Shown: positions 61,075-64,000 of the stretch, piece after piece
Layout of the letters: each line of letters starts with the position of its first letter
How positions within the stretch are numbered: position 1 is the first letter of the stretch
NCBI GenBank assembly: GCA_023412915.1
Contig: JAEZRE010000008.1
Span: 6,027 to 70,026 of the forward strand
Origin: Bacillota bacterium
Lineage (GTDB): Bacteria > Bacillota > Clostridia > Acetivibrionales > DTU013
Reading direction: 5' to 3'
Length of the DNA stretch: 64,000 nucleotides
The notes under the pieces: model-generated
The model's input: only the letters and a program-made list of their open reading frames with translations
What the model was told of the DNA's origin: nothing
Databases searched by the model: none
Translations under genes and position numbers: made by a program

Positions 61075-62109
61075 TTGAAAGATTCCGATGTTTTGATACT
61101 AGCCATAGAATCGAGCTGTGATGAAACGTCCGCGTCTGTGGTCGTCAACGGCAGAAAAATATTATCGAATGTCATCTCTTCACAGATAGATCTGCATAAA
61201 AAGTACGGGGGCGTTGTGCCGGAAATCGCATCGCGTAAGCATGTCGAACTTGTCATGCCGGTTATCGACCAGGCTTTGTCCGAGGCTGAAGTTAAGCTCA
61301 CGGACGTCGACGCGATCGGGGTAACCTATGGACCAGGGCTTGTCGGTGCGCTCCTCGTGGGCTTGTCGGCGGCAAAGGGCCTCGCGTTCGCGGTAGGGAA
61401 ACCGCTTATCGGCGTTCACCATATAGAAGGACATATTTCTGCAAATTACCTTGAAAACGAAGCGCTCGAGCCGCCTTTCATCTGCATGGTCGCTTCCGGA
61501 GGGCACAGCCACATAGTGCATGTAGCGGATTACGACAGGTATGAGATACTGGGTCAGACGCGCGACGACGCGGCGGGCGAGGCATTCGACAAAATAGCGC
61601 GAGCCCTTGGACTAGGCTACCCAGGAGGGCCGGTCATCGATAGTGCGGCGAAATGCGGCAACAGTAAAGCCGTCGATTTCCCCCGGGTATATTTCAGTGA
61701 TGGGAGCCTGGATTTCAGCTTCAGCGGCCTCAAGACCGCAGTATTGAACTATCTGAACAGCTCCGCCCAGAAAAGTGAAACTGTAGATATCCCCAATGTT
61801 TGTGCAAGCTTTCAGCAGGCTGTCGTAGATGTGCTTGTCGGAAATACGATGAAGGCGGCGCTGAACAGAGGTGTAAAACGTGTTGCTTTGGCGGGCGGAG
61901 TGGCGTCGAATTCACAACTGCGCAGAGATATGAAGGCTGCCGTCGAACAAGCCGGCATGGAGATGTTTTACCCGAGACCCGTCTTGTGCACCGACAATGC
62001 CGCAATGATTGCGTCCGCGGCATATTTCGAATATAAACGCGGTCACGTATCCGGACTGGATCTAAACGCAATCCCCGGCTTGAAGCTTGGACGCACAACC
62101 TGTGGATAA
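61075..62109 (+). CDS. tsaD: tRNA t6A transferase TsaD
   Basis: TsaD transfers the threonylcarbamoyl group to A37 of ANN-decoding tRNAs with TsaB and TsaE. The 344-residue ASKHA-fold protein has IESSCDETSASVV at the start, the metal motif HHIEGHI near 110, ASGGHSH near 137 and the C-terminal ALAGGVASNSQLR. The TTG at 61075 lies seven bases after AGGAGG; the ATG at 61054 precedes that site. Its last codons, TGT GGA TAA, form a perfect DnaA box. Confidence 0.97.
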   Translation: MKDSDVLILAIESSCDETSASVVVNGRKILSNVISSQIDLHKKYGGVVPEIASRKHVELVMPVIDQALSEAEVKLTDVDAIGVTYGPGLVGALLVGLSAAKGLAFAVGKPLIGVHHIEGHISANYLENEALEPPFICMVASGGHSHIVHVADYDRYEILGQTRDDAAGEAFDKIARALGLGYPGGPVIDSAAKCGNSKAVDFPRVYFSDGSLDFSFSGLKTAVLNYLNSSAQKSETVDIPNVCASFQQAVVDVLVGNTMKAALNRGVKRVALAGGVASNSQLRRDMKAAVEQAGMEMFYPRPVLCTDNAAMIASAAYFEYKRGHVSGLDLNAIPGLKLGRTTCG

Positions 62110-62125
62110 CTTTTATTTTTCCACA
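62101..62125. promoter_or_regulatory. Inverted pair of DnaA-box-like sites
   Basis: TGTGGATAA (62101-62109, a perfect DnaA box read on the other strand) faces TTTTCCACA (62117-62125, one mismatch). Confidence 0.4.
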
Positions 62126-62379
62126 ATTATTGCGGCCTGGAGGGGTCATTTAATATTACAGACCATTAATGGAAATAATCGGTAAAAGTAAAATTTTGTC
62201 GGAAAATCCAGAAAGACTTTTCAAAAGGCACTTGAACTATAGAAAGTTCATAAATAGCGGTGTTCTGCAATATTTACACTTTTTAGAAAAGTCAAGAGGA
62301 ATTGAAAAAATTGTAGAAATGACAGTTGTGAATTATGTGGAAATTGCTCGGAAATCGCGTAAATTGTAGCATTTTCTTG
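62126..62379. other. AT-rich convergent gap
   Basis: No gene is supported. A 66-codon open frame (62169-62369) has no ribosome binding site and no recognisable family. The AT content is clearly higher than in the flanking genes. Confidence 0.4.
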
Positions 62380-62409
62380 TGTGGATAACAATGTGGATAG
62401 TGTGGATTA
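62380..62409. promoter_or_regulatory. DnaA-box cluster
   Basis: Three TGTGGAT-type boxes in the same orientation: TGTGGATAA (62380-62388, perfect), TGTGGATAG (62392-62400) and TGTGGATTA (62401-62409). It lies between the convergent tsaD and transglycosylase genes, so a promoter role is unlikely. Confidence 0.55.
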
Positions 62410-62455
62410 TGGGTGTCGGAAATTGAATTTTAATAGAGACATGCAATAGAAAAAC

Positions 62456-63163
62456 CTACTTATTATTGGAATAATTAATATAATTCTCAAGCACTTTTTT
62501 GACATAGCTCTGTGTCTCGGTATAGGGAGGAATGCCATTGTACTTGGTAACAGCGCCGGGACCGGCATTGTAGGCTGCCAGGGCCAGTTCCAGATTGCCG
62601 TCGAATGCGATGAGCTGATCCTTCAGATATCTTGTGCCGCCGTCAATATTTTCGCTTACATTCCAGGGATTATCGACTCCGAGCGAATCCGCCGTTCCGG
62701 GCATAAGCTGCATAAGACCCTGGGCGCCTGCGTTTGAAACAGCGTAAGGATTGAAATTCGATTCCTGTTTTATGACAGCGCGTATTAGATTGGGATCGAC
62801 GTGATGTTTTTGCGAGCTTTCGGCAATGCTGCTTTCTATCTGTTCATTCAGCTTGAGCTTGTCCTGGACCGTGCCGGTCCTGTTGGCGGCAAGCGAAAGC
62901 AGAGCTTTCTGCAGAGCGCTCGTGGGAGAACTCGTATCAGTGCTTCCATCGATTGAAGCTGAGGTGTCGCCGAGAATGGATTGCAATGCTGAATTGGCGT
63001 CAAATCCGGAAGCTGTGCCCGCTGCTGTATCGGACGGCGAAGTGACGCCGTTCAGGTACTGTTCGAAGGAAACGGTATCGGAAGCACCTATGATCCTGAC
63101 AGGCACCCTGCTCTGAATTTCATCAAGCTTCTGCTGAAATATATCTGAAACCTTAGGTATCAT
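62456..63163 (-). CDS. Lytic transglycosylase (SLT domain)
   Basis: A 235-residue protein with a C-terminal lysozyme-like SLT domain (about 112-230) that cleaves peptidoglycan with anhydro-bond formation. The catalytic Glu is in VIKQESNFNP near 130, followed by GAQGLMQLMPGTA and the AALAAYNAGPG motif. The N-terminal 100 residues are Ser/Thr/Asp-rich with no clear signal peptide, a form common in Clostridia. Export may be non-classical or through a poorly visible signal. Confidence 0.9.
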   Translation of the reverse strand: MIPKVSDIFQQKLDEIQSRVPVRIIGASDTVSFEQYLNGVTSPSDTAAGTASGFDANSALQSILGDTSASIDGSTDTSSPTSALQKALLSLAANRTGTVQDKLKLNEQIESSIAESSQKHHVDPNLIRAVIKQESNFNPYAVSNAGAQGLMQLMPGTADSLGVDNPWNVSENIDGGTRYLKDQLIAFDGNLELALAAYNAGPGAVTKYNGIPPYTETQSYVKKVLENYINYSNNK

Positions 63164-63291
63164 GCAGTTCTCAACCTTTCAATAACATTCTACCATAACA
63201 TGTCCCCGAATCAAAGCAATATATCCTGCCGCCCTTATATTAAGATTATCGGGAGGCTGCAGGATATAAATAAGAGGATAAATTGGTTAAA

Positions 63292-63609
63292 TCATGAGAT
63301 ATTGCGTTCCGATTTTCTCAGGAACTTTGAACAGGCGCTTTTTAATTCGCCGTCAAACTGTCGGACAGTGAAAAGCTGGCAATATCCGTTTGCCGAATCC
63401 TGCCCGGTCTCAGTTGAATCACGTATGAAAAATTCACATTCTATACATTTTGGCTTGCGCTCGGTCGGGAGCCATGCCTCGAGTCTTCTTGAATACCTCG
63501 CGCAGCAGAAATCACCCGATACGATACCGTGGATCCTGCATAAAATATCCCTGTTGATCTTGACCCTCACGCCTTTAGCACAATTGTTGCAGCTTCCAGC
63601 TTGTTTCAT
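63292..63609 (-). CDS. Small Cys-rich protein of unknown function
   Basis: A 105-residue protein with about ten cysteines, including CNNC (7-10) and CIEC (55-58), plus two later single cysteines, suggesting one or two zinc or iron-sulfur sites. Charged and not hydrophobic, so cytoplasmic. GGGGGTACG precedes the ATG. No family recognised. Upstream on its strand lie a promoter and a compact structured leader, which suggests regulated expression. Confidence 0.75.
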   Translation of the reverse strand: MKQAGSCNNCAKGVRVKINRDILCRIHGIVSGDFCCARYSRRLEAWLPTERKPKCIECEFFIRDSTETGQDSANGYCQLFTVRQFDGELKSACSKFLRKSERNIS

Positions 63610-63713
63610 TCGTACCCCCTGATTTATATATGACCCTTGGCAATAATTTCAGCCGAACTCACTTCGGTGGTCATCAATGGCACGGTTTAGCCGTATTCGT
63701 ACAAAGCTGAACC

Positions 63714-63789
63714 AATAAAAGGGGGGCGATTGATTTGACCTTTATCATTATGTTAAAACCGCTTGCCAATGCCGCGCAAGTGACGCCCC
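63714..63789 (-). ncRNA. Compact leader RNA with terminator-like end (minus strand)
   Basis: On the minus strand GGGGCG (63789-63784) pairs with CGCCCC (63728-63723) and is followed by a T tract. Inside, CTTGC pairs with GCAAG (63779-63761 region), and loop bases ATTG could pair with CAAT near the 3' arm as a pseudoknot. The RNA would start at about +1 of the promoter at 63796-63825 and end 105 nt before the Cys-rich gene. This is the shape of a riboswitch-like terminator leader; no known class was matched. Confidence 0.55.
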
Positions 63790-63795
63790 TTAACC

Positions 63796-63825
63796 ATATT
63801 ACCACAGGGCTTGTCAGTGTGGCAA
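63796..63825 (-). promoter_or_regulatory. Promoter of the minus-strand leader RNA
   Basis: On the minus strand TTGCCA (63825-63820), an 18-bp spacer and TAATAT (63801-63796). The predicted start lies at the first G of the structured RNA. Confidence 0.55.
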
Positions 63826-63938
63826 ATAATGGGAAATAAGAATTGCCACAGGAAGGGAAGATAATATTCCATATTGACTGTTGCTGGGGTATAATTAGCA
63901 TAAATCAGACATTGAGACTGACAGGGGACGGGTGAATT

Positions 63939-64000
63939 ATGAAAAAACCTGTGATTTTACGCAGAAGATATATTCCCTCAGAGGTAGTGGATATTTCCGG
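63939..64000 (+). CDS. Start of a gene cut by the window edge
   Basis: ATG at 63939 preceded by GGGGACGGGTG, opening a frame (MKKPVILRRRYIPSEVVDIS) that runs off the window. The start resembles DUF402-type proteins of Clostridia, but 20 residues are too few to be sure. Confidence 0.45.
   Translation, partial: MKKPVILRRRYIPSEVVDIS

Noticed and set aside
62169..62369. 66-codon open frame in the tsaD-transglycosylase gap
   Set aside because: No ribosome binding site and lysine-rich AT-driven composition; no family.
62101..62409. Chromosomal replication origin
   Set aside because: DnaA boxes are few, no dnaA, dnaN or parAB genes are near, and no AT-rich 13-mer array is clear; treated as a box cluster only.

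Overview
The window is a chromosomal stretch of a low-to-moderate GC Gram-positive anaerobe, most likely a Clostridia member of the plant-polysaccharide-degrading kind. Evidence: AGGAGG-type ribosome binding sites with frequent TTG/GTG starts, a tRNA-Trp T-box leader, zinc-type S14, S4 and L36, the KOW-domain protein between map and infA, ECF transporter genes beside the ribosomal cluster, LonB next to clpX, and a Crh-like HPr. Genus cannot be fixed from sequence alone. No tRNA or rRNA gene, CRISPR array, transposase or prophage was seen.

Layout. 0-5.6 kb: pentose utilisation (araA, a DMT-family permease, GH39 and GH43 glycosidases). 5.6-11.9 kb: hflX behind a long leader that looks like an attenuator, cysK, a flavodoxin, nudC, a small membrane protein and a B12-binding radical SAM protein. 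12-29.1 kb: a complete S10-spc-alpha cluster (rpsJ to rplQ, with secY, adk, map, infA and rpoA) carrying several RNA hairpins in its gaps. 29.1-40 kb: the usual continuation ecfA1-ecfA2-ecfT-truA-rplM-rpsI, split here by a terminator, a block of trpS, nitroreductase, methyltransferase and permease genes between ecfA1 and ecfA2, and a hexokinase gene between ecfT and truA. 40-46 kb: an amidohydrolase, the t6A genes tsaE-tsaB-rimI, a DUF192 protein, a coupled sigma/anti-sigma/membrane-protein operon, and an ammonium-transporter remnant beside a P-II gene. 46-55 kb: Crh-like HPr, uvrC, a phosphoesterase, then protein quality control (tig, clpP, clpX, lonB). 55-64 kb: a secreted or anchored nuclease, uppP, a heterodimeric ABC exporter, tsaD, a lytic transglycosylase, a Cys-rich small protein and the start of one more gene.

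The genes are mostly housekeeping. The less explained content lies between them: a leader peptide plus terminator before hflX, two sizeable structured RNA candidates (before truA and before tsaD), a compact minus-strand leader RNA near 63.7 kb, tandem 48-nt hairpins inside the spc operon, a DnaA-box cluster in a convergent gap, a GGGAC-type palindrome family, and tandem-repeat insertions inside conserved enzymes such as TruA. Coordinates of starts were adjusted by eye to ribosome binding sites and known N-termini; all promoter and RNA calls are made by eye.
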